Positions 1 to 12,007 of a stretch of DNA of 64,000 nt are shown in pieces. Each line of letters opens with the position of its first letter. Positions within the stretch are counted from its first letter, which is position 1. The translations under genes and the position numbers were made by a program. The DNA is from Callaeas wilsoni (lineage: Eukaryota > Chordata > Aves > Passeriformes > Callaeidae), in assembly GCA_013398955.1 (NCBI GenBank), contig VWPU01012626.1, positions 58,872 to 122,871 of the forward strand, given 5' to 3'. The notes under the pieces are model-generated. The model saw only the letters and a program-made list of their open reading frames with translations. It did no database searches and was not told the DNA's origin.

Positions 1-2617
1 CAATGGCAAAGGACAATCTCTGCTCTTCTCACTTGTCACACAACACTCAGCTGAGCCAATGTAACAAGCTCCTGTTGAAAGGGGAGGCCCTGCTCCTCCC
101 TATTTGGAGCCACTTGGTCCCACACTCTTCCATGTACCACGTTTTTTAGACCTTTATCTAGCTTTGACCAAGTAAATGAGTTCTTTGAATCAGTGTGCAC
201 ACAGGCCTTGTGTTTCTGGAATAAAGAGCAAGACCCATGTCTCGAGACACCCCCTCGAGCTGGTAGAGAAAAACCATTTTCCCTTCGGTGAGAAGAAGCT
301 GGCTGACCATGTATGGAAATATGATGTGATACTTGGGGAGCAGAATTCTGGGATGTTTCTCAAGATCTTATCTGTGCAGATCAAAACATCGCAGGACAGA
401 GCACTGGCTTCCTGTACCACACAGAGCTGCCCAGTGCCTGGTGCAGTTCTGATCCAGTGTAGTACTGATCCAGTAATGTGATTTAGTGTTTGAGGTAGCA
501 GAAGGCTACCATGAGTGGGCCTGGACTGCTTTTTGACTTTCAGTGCTGGCAGTGCCTGTTCAGGTTGTTTGAAAAGCCATTCTTCCCTTCTCCCAGGCTC
601 CTGGCCCCAGCCTGAAAAATTTGTTTTGACTGATACCAGACAAAAGTCGCAAAAACATCAGAACTTGCAGAGTTATCCAACGACATTTGAACCTCTGTAG
701 ACTTGCTGGTTAGTAGCTAATTTGTGACTGCAGGCTTTCAGCAGGCATTTGAGATCTTCCTGAACCATCACAGGTATAAATGCTGTGGGGATGACTTTGT
801 CAAAAGTCCTACAAAACAAAATTTGAGATAAGCCTGAGATGAAGAATTTAGTGTGAAAAAGGTACTTATTCTAGTGTTTAGATGTGTTCTAGGCAAAAGT
901 GCCCATTACCCTTGTGCTTATCTGAAGCTGTGAACTTCCTTCAGTCCAATTTCAAGGATAACAGCAAGTGTGTGGGCAGGCTAGAGCTGCAGTTCCCACT
1001 CAGAGTAAATGCATTGCAGGCAAGGTGTGTGTCTCTGCTGGTTGGAGAATTAACTTTGTTGCTTTGGATTCATTTCAGATCAGGTAAATGTGGAGAGATG
1101 GGGTTTTTTAGCCCTTTGATGAGTGAAAAAGCAGTTTGGCAGCTTTTGACTGAGTTGCTCAAATATTATCTTTGTCCATAATAAAACTGACTGTTTTATT
1201 ACAAGGCCGTTCGACTTGTGGTTTAGGCTTGAGTGCCACAGGTTTCAGCAGCACAGCAGTGCCTAGCACAGCTCCTGCCCCAACTTTTGCAAGTTCATTT
1301 ACTATGTACTTAATGATACCAGGCAAAGATTTACAAATCCTTCTACAAGCACCAGAGGAACTCAAATATAATTCATTTAAGAACTGAAGTTTGGTTTTCA
1401 GCATTTGTATGTTTGTTTCCATTCAGCTTGCTTTGCTCTGAACCGCAGATTCATTCCACTTTCCTGTGCTGCTTTTTCTGCCATGCGACCAAAGACTGAA
1501 AATCTTCAGCAACATATTTAAAATTCCTTTTATCAATTTTGGTAACTTTTCGTCTCCTTAAATTTGTGGTAAAAATTACCTGGCAGTGTCCTGCTTCATA
1601 TGATAATGTTAGCATTAGTAGCTTGGCTTGAATCCATATCTAAGAGTTATTCTGTAGCAGCAGTTCAGCTTATTGCTGCCTGAAGAGGATCTCCTTCAAA
1701 CCAAAAGTTTTAAAATTGTGTATTAATTTCTTACCTTTTTCTCCATCTCCTCTCTGCCTTTTAGTCTCTTTTCTTGCCCTTAAGCTTTACCCCCTTCTCT
1801 CACCATTGCTCCTAAATGCGCCTGTACCCCTCAGGCTCTGACCTTGCACAGGCAATAAGCACAAAGCCGTGTTATTTGGAGTGAAGTAACACCAGTAGTC
1901 AGGAAGGAACAATGTAGTTCAGGCCAGACAAAATAAATCTCGCATTTCCTGTCAAGAAACTGGGCCAAAAGCAATGACGAGAGACAGAGGGGGCAAACCA
2001 CACAGCTCAAAACTGGAGACATATGGGTTAGAAACAACCGCAAGCCCTCACTTAAAAACAGAGAACAAAAAGCCAAGGCGTTGGATGAAAGAGAAGTAGC
2101 ACCAGCTCCTCAGCAATAAAAACCTCATGACATGGGGTCTAGCCAGCTTTCAAACCCAGGCCATGTGCCGCACAAGCAGGGCCTGAATTTCCTGCTACTG
2201 TACAAGATATTAATTGTCCCTTGATTAGTTTATTTAATTGATACCTTGTGTTGTAAATTAGAGAGAGCTGATCTGTTTCTGGCTTGCTTCTTCACCAAGC
2301 TCTCTTCCAGGCCAGAGGAGACCCACTGATTAAAAGTTGTTGCTGCTTTTGTTGTATTTTAGTAACTCTTGCTGGTTTGCATAGCCATGAAAATCTCAAA
2401 ATCATGTACTGCGACATCCTTATCCCAACAGTCAGTCCCATCCAGCACTGCATGTGAAGGTAATATTAATGAGTACATGGGTAAAGGGTTCCTGATCGGT
2501 CCTCAAACCAGTGAGAATTTTGAGCATGTGTTTATTTACAGAAAAAGGCCTGTAATACACAGCCAAACTACACAGTTAGGATTTGAAGGGCATTTTATTT
2601 TCTTTCTGGATATTGAT

Positions 2618-2619
<2 letters not shown>
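1..2619. other. Unannotated AT-rich unique sequence
   Basis: I see no gene, RNA gene or recognisable repeat here. Open frames are short (up to about 100 codons), lie on both strands and resemble no known domain. The composition is ordinary vertebrate intergenic or intronic sequence. Confidence 0.6.

Positions 2620-2654
<35 letters not shown>
2620..2654. repeat. (GT)n dinucleotide microsatellite
   Basis: An uninterrupted GT/TG run of 35 bases, about 17 units. Perfect repeats of this length are usually length-polymorphic. The short open frames that run through it (poly-CV on plus, poly-TH on minus) are artefacts of the repeat. Confidence 0.97.
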
Positions 2655-2655
<1 letters not shown>

Positions 2656-3317
2656 AGAGTGGTTTCATCTGAGGAGCATCCCAACAAAGCAGAAAGCAAG
2701 GGTGGCTCACAGGGCTCTTTGGGACGGTTCCTAGGGGGGCTGGTGTTGGATCCTGATCTGTTTTGAAGACTGAACCAAAAGCAACGCACCAGGTGGTGTA
2801 AGAATGTTCAAACAGAGACAGCACTTTCTTCTTCAAAGTACTGTGCAAAGATTAACTAATTAGATTGTTTTTCCTCCTTCATAGGAAGGGTTTGTAAAAT
2901 AGTGGTCAGGTAACAACTGGGGATATGATTTATTTAAGTGCTGAAATGCTTTGTATAAAGTTCCTCACAGGAGGCCATTAAGAAGATGCAGTTACTTTAG
3001 AATGTGCAAAAAAGAAGTCCTTTGAGATGAAGAGGCAGGAAGCAAAGAGCAGGCCATTTTCTTATGGACAAAGATAATATTTGAGCACCTCAGCTTTAAG
3101 TGCTGAGAGTTCAAAATTGATCTTGAAATCATACTGAAAAGGCAACACTTTGTATCATGAAACACGTTTGGGTGAGTTCAGTACTGAAGGGGGAGATTTG
3201 TGAGGAATTCCATGAGAATTTGTCCATTTTTAGGAGATACGTCAAACAGGTGGAGAGGAAACTGGCAGGATGGTTAGATACTGTCCTGAGGAGAATATAT
3301 TGTGCTCCTGTCACCTG

Positions 3318-3355
<38 letters not shown>

Positions 3356-3944
3356 CCCCCAGAAAGCAGCATGAAAAGACGCAAAAGTGCAAAAGGAAGG
3401 AATAGGAAGGGGCTGTTTGGAGCAGGAGTACCTTAGGCTAGAAATAGAGACAAGCAGTGCATGAGTGAGCAGTGGATGAGTCTCTGTGCTCTCTGTGGAG
3501 GCGCTGAGTGTGTCCCATGGAGCACAGAGTGCTCCCAGCAGTGTGGATGGAGCTGTCCCCTCCCCTGGGCAGCCTGGCAAGGGTGAAGGCAGCAGGGCTT
3601 GTGCTCAGTACAGTCCTACCACAGCCTGTGCTGTGGGCTGGCCTGTGCAGGCCCAGGGTTTGATCCTGGCTGAAATGAACATCCTGACAGAAAGCTTAAC
3701 TGATCTGACACAACTCCAGCCACAGAGTTGTCTAGCAGGTTATCAAATAGCAATATACTCAACCAGTGTTAGAACAACATATCTTCAAAACAAACTGAGC
3801 ACACTCTGCAGGTATCCTTGTTTCTAGGTGTTTCTGAAAGCTCTCCCCTCTCTCTTAAGCCTTTCAAGTGCTGTACATCCAGCACAGATGGAGAAGTTGC
3901 ACAGAGACATGCCCTCTGCCCAGCTCAGTGTGATAACTCTATCA
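2655..3944. other. Unannotated sequence with a GC-richer patch
   Basis: No gene is recognisable. From about 3480 to 3660 the sequence is locally G+C-rich but poor in CpG, so it does not look like a CpG island. The only clear element is the poly-A tract listed separately. Confidence 0.5.
3321..3350. repeat. Homopolymer A30
   Basis: Thirty consecutive A bases, bordered by GATT on the left and TTAATC on the right. I found no target-site duplication and no recognisable retroposed body upstream, so I call it a simple mononucleotide run rather than a retrocopy tail. Run length in an assembly is often inaccurate. Confidence 0.9.
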
Positions 3945-4536
3945 AAAACAACATGGTCAGGAGGTCCTGGGAATTGATTGTCCCTTTGTACACAGCACTG
4001 GTGAGGCCCCACCTTGAGTCCTGTGTCCAGTTCTGGGCCCCTTGCTATAAGAAAGACATTGAGGTACTGGAGAAAGTCCAGAGAAGGGCAGTGGAGCTGG
4101 GGAAGGATCTGGAGCACAAGTCCTGTGAGCAGCAGCTGAGGGAGCTGGAGATGTTTAGCTTGGAGAAAAGGAGGCTCAGGGGGTACCTTCTCACTCTCCA
4201 CAACAACTCCCTGACAGGAGGATGCAGCCAGGTGGGGGTCGGGCTCTGCTCCCAGAGTAGAAGGGACAGGACAAGAGGAAACAGCCTCCAGCTGTGCCAG
4301 GAGAGGTTCAGGTTGGACATTAGGATAAACTTTTTTCACAAAAGGGCTGTTAAGCTTTGAAAAAGGCTGCCCAGGGAGGTGATGAAGTCCCCATCCCTGG
4401 AGGTGTTGAAGAAATTACTGGATGTGGCATTCAGTGCTCTGGGGTAATTGACAAGATGATCATCAGTCAAAAGTTGGAGTAGATGATCTCAAAAGTCTTT
4501 TCTAGCCTAAATAATTCTATGATTCTAATTCTATTG
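3945..4536 (+). mobile_element. CR1 LINE, 5'-truncated 3' end (ORF2 C-terminus plus 3' UTR)
   Basis: This is the 3' part of a chicken-repeat 1 non-LTR retrotransposon. The plus frame up to 4360 reads the well-known CR1 ORF2 C-terminus, with stretches such as [43 protein letters not shown] and [20 protein letters not shown] stop follows at 4358-4360, after which the frame again resembles the family (PREVMKSPSLEVLKK). The element ends in the short ATTCTATGATTCTA-type 3' tail characteristic of CR1. The left edge is set where CR1 similarity fades, as expected of 5' truncation. It is a dead copy with stops and diverged residues. CR1 normally lacks a poly-A tail and a clear target-site duplication, and none is seen. 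Confidence 0.95.
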
Positions 4537-7500
4537 TGTAGGTAGGATTTTCTTTTCAGGACTTTGTCTGCTCATTTCCCACTGCTGTGTGTTATAAACT
4601 GGGAGAGGAAAAGGAACAGAGGGAACATTTTAATGGGGAATGATATGCAAATTCCAGGTATCTGTATCTGCACTTCTCTAAGTTCTCTGCTGCTTATGAA
4701 GTATAATGTAAAAATGCTTCAGTAGTGATAACTGAAGACTGGAAAAAAGGGATATAAAAATTACCACATAATTGGAATAAAATAAATAAGGAACCTTTTG
4801 ACAGGGTCTTTATTTGTTATAAAGCTATAAATAATCCAAATTTTCAGGCAAAGCTATAGCTAGGTCAGAGGAATAAGATCTTTGATTGTTTGAGCTTGAG
4901 GGCATCTAGATCTGCATGTGGGCTCATTTTTAGCAAAAACCTGAATTTAGCTCAGACCCCACTCGTTTGGGATTGAATTAGCTTGTAGTGACTAGCATGT
5001 GTGCTACAGTAAGGTTTGAGGATGAAATTATCACACCATGGAGCCTCATCTAAATTAGGTACTTAAATTAGGAGCTAAAGCCATCTGTGTAATCAATAGA
5101 GACAGGTAGGCTCATTTAAGGGGGCTTCAGAGCAGCAACATTAGGAACTTCCCTTGACTCCATGAACAGTTAGATCCCTGATGTTAGGTGATGTGAATGC
5201 CCACTGAGGTGCCTGGTGAGGGAGTCCTGTCTTTTGAGTTTTCAGAGGACCAAAACAGCTTGCACTGGAACCAGGAACTGAAGAATCTGAAGCACAAGAT
5301 TTCCTGTGATTTAACAAATAACATTTTGGATAATGCTATTGAATTTCAGAGTTCTCTCTAGCAGAGTTCAATGTGCATTCCTGATCAAATTCAGGATTAA
5401 ATTCTCACTTTGAATGTGCACATCTGTTAATATTTTAACTCATCATATATCAGAATTCTCCAGATTTCCTGGCAAGTCATGCTCAGGATGAAGTCTTTCC
5501 AACTGTTTGTATTCAAGGATGTGTTTATATATATATGGGTATATACAAACACACATGCTCTAGACAGTGTGTAGGTGAGAATGTTGTTACGAGGAAAGAT
5601 TATTCCAAATTATTTATTGCAAGAGACAGTAGAAGTCTGATGCCTTTAGATTGCTTCAGTTAATTTTAAATGATCCTGTTCGACCAAAAAACTTTAATGT
5701 TTGCTCTGCCTTGGGCTTGTTTTAAAATTTGCTATTGAAAAAAATTCCACGTTTTAGCAGTAGAATTTTGTGATGCTGTGAAATTCCGGGTTTCAGCAGA
5801 AAAATTTTGTCATGCCGTGAGGCTCTATCCAAACCCGGTGATGACACAAGGCTATGAAAGTCTCCGTTTCACTTTCATGGTCATTTTCTAGGCAGTGACT
5901 CACAGTGTCAGAGCAGCAGCCAAACAGGGGCGTTAGAGGAGCTGAGCTCAGCTGGGACCAAACCACCTCCACTCCTGCAGCACTTTCTGAACTAGACATC
6001 CATGGACCTGCCAGAGCAGCTGGAGCAGGATGGTGAGCACCTCCTCTCCCAATCTCCTCCCTGTTTATCCAATTTCTCTTTCTTACCTCCCTACACTGGC
6101 ATCAGCTGGAGTTTCCCCAGCAATGTAGCTGAGAAATGGGAAAAATTGGTGACATCTCCTGGCTGGAGACCAGACTGTACCTTCTTTTCTGTAGACTCCA
6201 GCTCATACCCTGAAGCTCTAAGAGTATATTTTTGTGCAGAGGCTAAACCTTGCCAGGGAGGTGTGTTTTGGAAAGCTTCAGCAGCTGTATGTAATACCTT
6301 TAGTTTTTATCTTTTTATTTTTACCCCCTTTAGAGAAGGAGGAAAGTTCATGCAAATTGCAAAGGCAAGCATTGATAATTAAGACCAAATTCAGGTTGTC
6401 CCTCCAATCACACTTCTGCCCTCTTGTGTGAGTGCCCTGTGATACACTTTTGAACTGCAAAAACCTGGGCTGGTTTTCCTTCTTTGGTGCAGACAATGGA
6501 CACACAACAGGACAGAATTAATGGGCAAGTTGAAAACTGGTATTTCCTAACTTTGAAATGCTTGATTGTAACCTTTTTCTCCCAATGCTTGTTGAATGTT
6601 TTTTCCCCAGTGTTTCTGTTGTCACTGATTTCAGAATAAACAGTTAACTAGATCTGAAAAGAGGTGTTTCTGTCTCATGCAGCTTCTCTGAAGCTACTGG
6701 TTTCATCAGGGATGAATTTGGCCCATTGCATCTAATGAATGGTATATTCCAAAATCAATATTAATAACACTGGGTGCTCTTTTTAAATAGACTGTAGACA
6801 TTCATATAGTCTGTGTAAAGTTCATATGAAATGATACTTCCTATTCTTAATTCATCCTTTTGTTTAATAAATAATCCTTCAGCCTTTCAGTGGTTGGTTT
6901 CTTGGATTCTGTTGGACATCTGTATTTATCATTTAGGAAGTCATCATCAATGAATCTTTCCCTCCTCAAATTTTTGTCATAAGGCCCAGGGTTTTCCAAA
7001 TTATTGACCACTTCTCATTGAGTTTGGGGTCTGCTTTTGTGAGTTTTTAATATATTTGTCACTTATTCTATTGGTGAGTTTGCAGTTTATCAGTTGAGGA
7101 AAATTTACAGCACGGCTAAAGCACAGGGAAGGAAAATCAGCCATGCACTTGCTGAAACTCTGCATTTGCTGCAAGACACCATTTCATCTGGGGGATATGA
7201 GTGACTCGCTGAGGATGGAGGGACTCATAATTTCCATAGTACAGCACTGTTTGCTAGGATTTTCTGACTTTTGTATTTATCACTAGAGGCATCATTACAC
7301 AATGTGGAAGAAAAAAATCTAGCCTTCATAGTATGCTTTCCTGATTGTAAATGGGTCTGGATATCCTGTGCTAAAATGTCAGGTTAGATCCTTTGTAACT
7401 CTGAAGCCTGCTCTCAGAATAGAACACTTCTGGAGTGTATTAAATTGGTGTTAATTGAGAAACACATATGCCAATGACATTTTAAGCTACGCTAAATAAA

Positions 7501-10500
7501 ACCAAACCTTTAGCAGGTCCCTATCACAGAGAGATCCTGAGATTTCACTGAACCTGCTGCTGCCGTCATCTTTTTTCCATCTATGCATATGTTGCTTGCA
7601 ATGATATATGGTAACTCCTGATGCAAATACCACTCATGCTGTTACAGCTTAAAAGGCCCAGAAATAGAATGCAAACACAATGTCTGTTTTTTTCTTCTCC
7701 ATGTTATAAAAACCTATGACCAACAGCCTAAAGTTTGATTCCTTTTCCCTGCAGTTTTCGCACCAGCTGACTTCAAAACATACGTTTCATGCTGCAAGTC
7801 ATAAAAAATTCATCATTTTTTTCTTTTTTAAAAGAGACTGATTCTGCAACTGTCTCAGGGTTCTCTGGCTCTTGCCACAGGTCAACACTTCAGGAGGGGT
7901 CCCGTCCTCAGGTGACCCAATGCCCAGTGCATGCACTGACTCCATTCCCCAGCGTGGCTGGCCCCTGTATCAGGCCAGAACGTGTGCTTTATCTTAAGAT
8001 AAACAAAGCCATTTGAAAAACACAAAGCAAAATGGGGGTTGAAGTCCCAGTTGTGTCAACATACACATGGGATGTGGCAATATTTTGTTGCACATTTGGT
8101 TTATTACAGAGAAGAAAGGGCAGCCTGGGAGTTTCCTATGGTTGGATGTCGGCAGAACTGGACATTTAGCAGTGAAATTCTGCTCCAGTGCAACAACACA
8201 CACCCTGCCTGGCTTTGCAGGACTGCTTTTGTCAGAACAGCTGTCTTCTGCTGCAAGTTAGGGCAAGAGGTCAAGAGCCATTTATGAAGTCTGGTACCAT
8301 TGAGCTGGCATGATACAGCTGCAAGCGAAACTCTCACTGCGCTTTCAGGCAGGTCCTGTGACTTCTTGGAGGGCAGCCAATGGGGAAAGATACCTCCCTG
8401 TTCCTCTCAGAAGTCAGGCAGCTAAAAGTAACAACACCTGAGTTCGTTATGCATGATGCCAATCTTCTTTCCAGCTTATGCTTACTCCTGATGTTTCACA
8501 AAAGGCCTTGGGTTGTGGAAGGTCTGATAGAACTGCGTTAGTGGCAATGTGTCATTACGTGGGACGTGGGCAACCGGTAGCTTTTCTCCAGCTCTCAGTA
8601 AGCTGCGTGTTGGCCTGTGGTGTCTGTCAGGAACAAGGACTGGGGTTTTTCATCTACCGTTATCTAAAAAAAGGAAATTAATGAAGCTACTTAGTTTTTG
8701 AGGTGATATCTCCCTTCCAAGCCTTCTCTTGTTTGAGAACTACAAGTTCTCTAGAGTGTGTTAGTTAGGTAGTTCCTGATTCAGGACACGTATTTTTCAG
8801 GTCAGCCCTGTTTTCCTGTTCTTTTTTGTTGTGTGCAGTACAGTGCATGTTTTCAAAATGAATATGTGCCTACAGCACCCTACAAAGATGGCAACATCTG
8901 TGTTTGCATTTTGCAGATGATAGAATCCAAAGCCACTTTATTAACCCTGGGCTGGGGACACCTCAGTGACAACTCTGGTGCAGTACTCAGGCTGAGCAGA
9001 TTTTAACATAAAATATTTTGTCCTGTCTGTCTGCTTGTTCATCTACCTCATGGACCTACATGCATGCTGGAGTATCTTGGAGAAGGTCAGATGGAGTTCA
9101 GGATCTCAGAAAAAAAGGGTCAGTTTTTGTGTGAGTGCATGTGTTGCTCCAGCTCACTGATGAGGCGTCTTGGCAGGACATCCCAACTTACAGACAACCG
9201 CATCCATTCAGAGGACACGAGCGCCGTTCTTGTGAAACATGGTCAAGAGTTATTTGCCAGAGGTGACTTTTTTATGGCTTTCTTGATGATAATGTTGCCT
9301 CGCAAATAACTCTGCTGGAAACCTGCTGTATTTGCTGCAGATAAGCGTGGTATGCACAGTGGGGCAAGAGATTTGGGACATCTGTACATTGGCACACATT
9401 GTAAAAGAGGGAAGCAGAGTGTGTGCAATGGAGCTGAGGGGGCTTGAGTGTCTTGGGATGGGAGTACATGTGTGGTGGGGCCGCCCAAACAGCTTGGAGG
9501 TGTTTCACTCTGTGACATTTTTGTGCCGAATACTCTTGTCCAATTTCAAGAAAGCTTTTGTAGGTGAGTTGGCGATTAATCTGCCCCACACTGAGAATTC
9601 AGTGGCTGGTGCGTTGCTGGCATCTTGTGCTTTGGAGCCATCAGTGGGAAGGGAGCAGCCAGGTTTCCAGCAGCAGCCATGGCTCACAGAGTGACTGTTA
9701 GGAAGGAGGAAGCCCCCAGCAGGGTTAAGGACCAGACAGTCTCTCCCAAGGCAGGTCAAAGGGTGAGCTTACTGTTTACAGAATTGGTAAATAGGCAATT
9801 ATTCAGCCTGGCAACAGGCAAAACACCACACAGAATGTAAATCCTTGCCAATTCAGCATTATCTGGCAGGGAATGGACTGGAGATCCAAGGATCCTTTGC
9901 AGTAGCAAAAGGGAGCTCTCTGCACTTTAAAACCTTTTAGGGTCATTGTATGATGCCATGGAGCCATTAAGGATTCCTCACGTGCCAGAAGCAGTTTAAC
10001 AGGCCCAGTGTTGGGCACTTAATTGTGTCAATAATTATTCACGCATTAGCACCAGCTCCTCCTTAAAGTGTGTACTGCAATGACTCATTAAGTTATTACT
10101 GGTATTCATTACCAATAAAATTAGCCTTTTTTCAAAGTGTAAAATTTATTTTTTATAGAAAAATATTGCTAGAAGTGCCACAGCTTTGCTCTACTCCCTG
10201 CTTGGTGCAGAGAAAAGCAAGACTATGTCGAGATGAAGCAATATTTTTTGTCCCAAAAGAGGCCCTCAGATTAGAAAGAGTCTTGTGCTTTTTTATTTTT
10301 CTTTTCCCCACAGTGGGTTTTAAATTGGGGTAGGGGAGAAGCCTGGCTTTGGCTGTCAGTCCTGTGTGCGTAAGTGCTATTTCCTGGTATCGTGAGGGAG
10401 AAAGATAACTAGTGTCTTTTGATTAATCAAGTGTTAATGTATATGCAGCTGTCTTTATGTTAAATGCGTCACGGTGCACTTTGTTTCTTTTCATGCTGAT

Positions 10501-11291
10501 TATTTACAGTGAGCGTGTACAGTATATGTGCCTGGAAGGAGAGCAATTGTTATACAACTCCTTAATCCGAACCATGATTAAAACCCCTTTTGTTCCCCCC
10601 TCCCTGCATTACTCCAGCCTATCATCTTCTCTGAGAAATCATTTGGCAAGTAGAAACATGTGTATTTTAAGAGAATAACTCCTTTTTAAGCATCAGTTTT
10701 GCTTTTGTTCTGCTTTTAGAACTTAGTTTTTTTACATTTCAATATACGGTACTGTTCAAAAGGCGTAGGAGGGTCATAGCCATTTTTTGAGTGAATAAGG
10801 TATAATTGAAATATGATGTATGCAGATATCATCACTTCCACAGCAATTATCCAGATTGTTTGTTTAGTGGGAACATACTTTCAAGTAGGGGTTGGTCAGT
10901 GGCAATCATGTTGCATGACGCAGCTGAGAGAAATGACAAAGAATATGTAAAGTCTCACACTGTGAAATTTCACATTGCTCAGAGTGTCTACTGGGGGGAA
11001 TCATTAGGAATTTTGAAGGTGAGGGCCTTGGCAGTTTCAGAGAGAAATGTAAAGGAAGACAGGGAGGCTGTTGCTTAGATCTTGGGGAGAGGCTGAGGTT
11101 TGACATTCTGTTTCATGTGGAGACCAGCAGTTAATGTGGTCTTGTTGAAACTTGAAACAGCTCTATTAGTAGCTTGATTGGGGAAAGGAGAGGAGACCAA
11201 GAGTAAACAAAAATGTGCGGTCTGGAGATGGGCTTAATTGTTCACAATACATCTTGCCTCTGTGCGGCTTATTCTAATCACTCCAAATGGC
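4537..11291. other. Unannotated AT-rich unique sequence
   Basis: No gene or clear interspersed repeat is recognised. A perfect octamer ATGCAAAT lies at 4645-4652 and another occurs near 6350. A short (TA)n run lies near 5528. The segment around 10020-10160 is rich in TAATTA/ATTA-type motifs and could be a conserved non-coding element, but that cannot be tested here. Open frames, such as 126 codons starting at 6002, have no recognisable domain. Confidence 0.5.
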
Positions 11292-11314
11292 AACACACAC
11301 ACTCACACACACAA
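11292..11314. repeat. Short imperfect (CA)n
   Basis: An ACACACACACTCACACACACA run with one T interruption. It is a simple repeat of little note. Confidence 0.85.
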
Positions 11315-11379
11315 ATTTGATCTGCTCAAGCAGATAAAACTGCTATGTGTATAATACTGCCAGGCTAGGAGGAAAAAAA

Positions 11380-11904
11380 ATGGACATCTGTTTAACAATT
11401 CTCTATTGTAGACAGGATCATAGAAACACTGTTGCCTGCCTGTCGTGTTCAATCAAAATGAATAAAATGCTGATTTTAAAAGAGAAAAGAAATCAGGCAG
11501 AAGACCACCTCAAAGTATTTGCTTACACTATTTTTTTTGTTCTCATTTCAGCAGCAAATGAGGAAGGGGAATCCCAAGGGCAAGAGGAGGTTTCAGGAAC
11601 AGTGAAAGGAAGATATTTGTTTTGTTTTGGTATTTATCCTCAGTACAGCCGGGAGAGGCGTACAGCAGTCGGAACTAATTGTAGCTCACTCAGGAAAGTC
11701 TTCATTAGCACTTGCCACACATGGTTACCAGATGTGCTGAAGAAGGGTTGGGAGGAGGGAGGAAAGGGTATGTGGAGAATGGGCTACATACTTAAACCTA
11801 ATAATCTGTCTTTTGTTTTCAGGTCTATTGTGTTGGGGAGGGGAAGAATGGGAAGAGGGAGAAATCCTTTCTGCTTTTTGATGCAGCCAGTTCCTACTAG
11901 CTGA
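11380..11904 (+). other. Long open reading frame, no recognised domain (doubtful CDS)
   Basis: This is the longest open frame in the window that is not a CR1 remnant, 174 codons from the first ATG. I recognise no domain. The second half is rich in G, E, K and R because the DNA is purine-rich. It contains two sites that look like strong splice acceptors: a T-rich tract ending CATTTCAG at 11550 and TTTTGTTTTCAG near 11821. A weak donor-like GGTATGT lies at 11767-11773. Such signals inside an open frame argue against a simple continuous CDS and hint at either chance or a non-coding exon. By a rough estimate from base composition, one open frame of this length by chance in 64 kb is unlikely but not remarkable. 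Confidence 0.12.
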
Positions 11905-11982
11905 ATGGCATTCCTTGTGTTGCAGCCTCCTCCAAGGGAGGAAGAAGCCCTCAATCATGGCCAAGTAAAGAGGGATTTATGC

Positions 11983-12007
11983 ATTTATTTATTTATTTAT
12001 TTATTTA
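11983..12007. repeat. (ATTT)n tetranucleotide repeat
   Basis: About six ATTT units in a row, forming a simple repeat in otherwise unique sequence. Confidence 0.9.

Noticed and set aside
1244..1263. Possible RE1 (REST) site TTCAGCAGCAC-AGCAGTGCC
   Set aside because: The half-site spacing is one base short and several core bases differ from the RE1 consensus.
2576..2848. Minus-strand open frames with poly-Thr-His
   Set aside because: They are produced by the (GT)n microsatellite.
3824..4339. Minus-strand 171-codon open frame
   Set aside because: It is the antisense shadow of the CR1 ORF2 remnant on the plus strand. CR1 3' ends commonly leave the opposite strand open.
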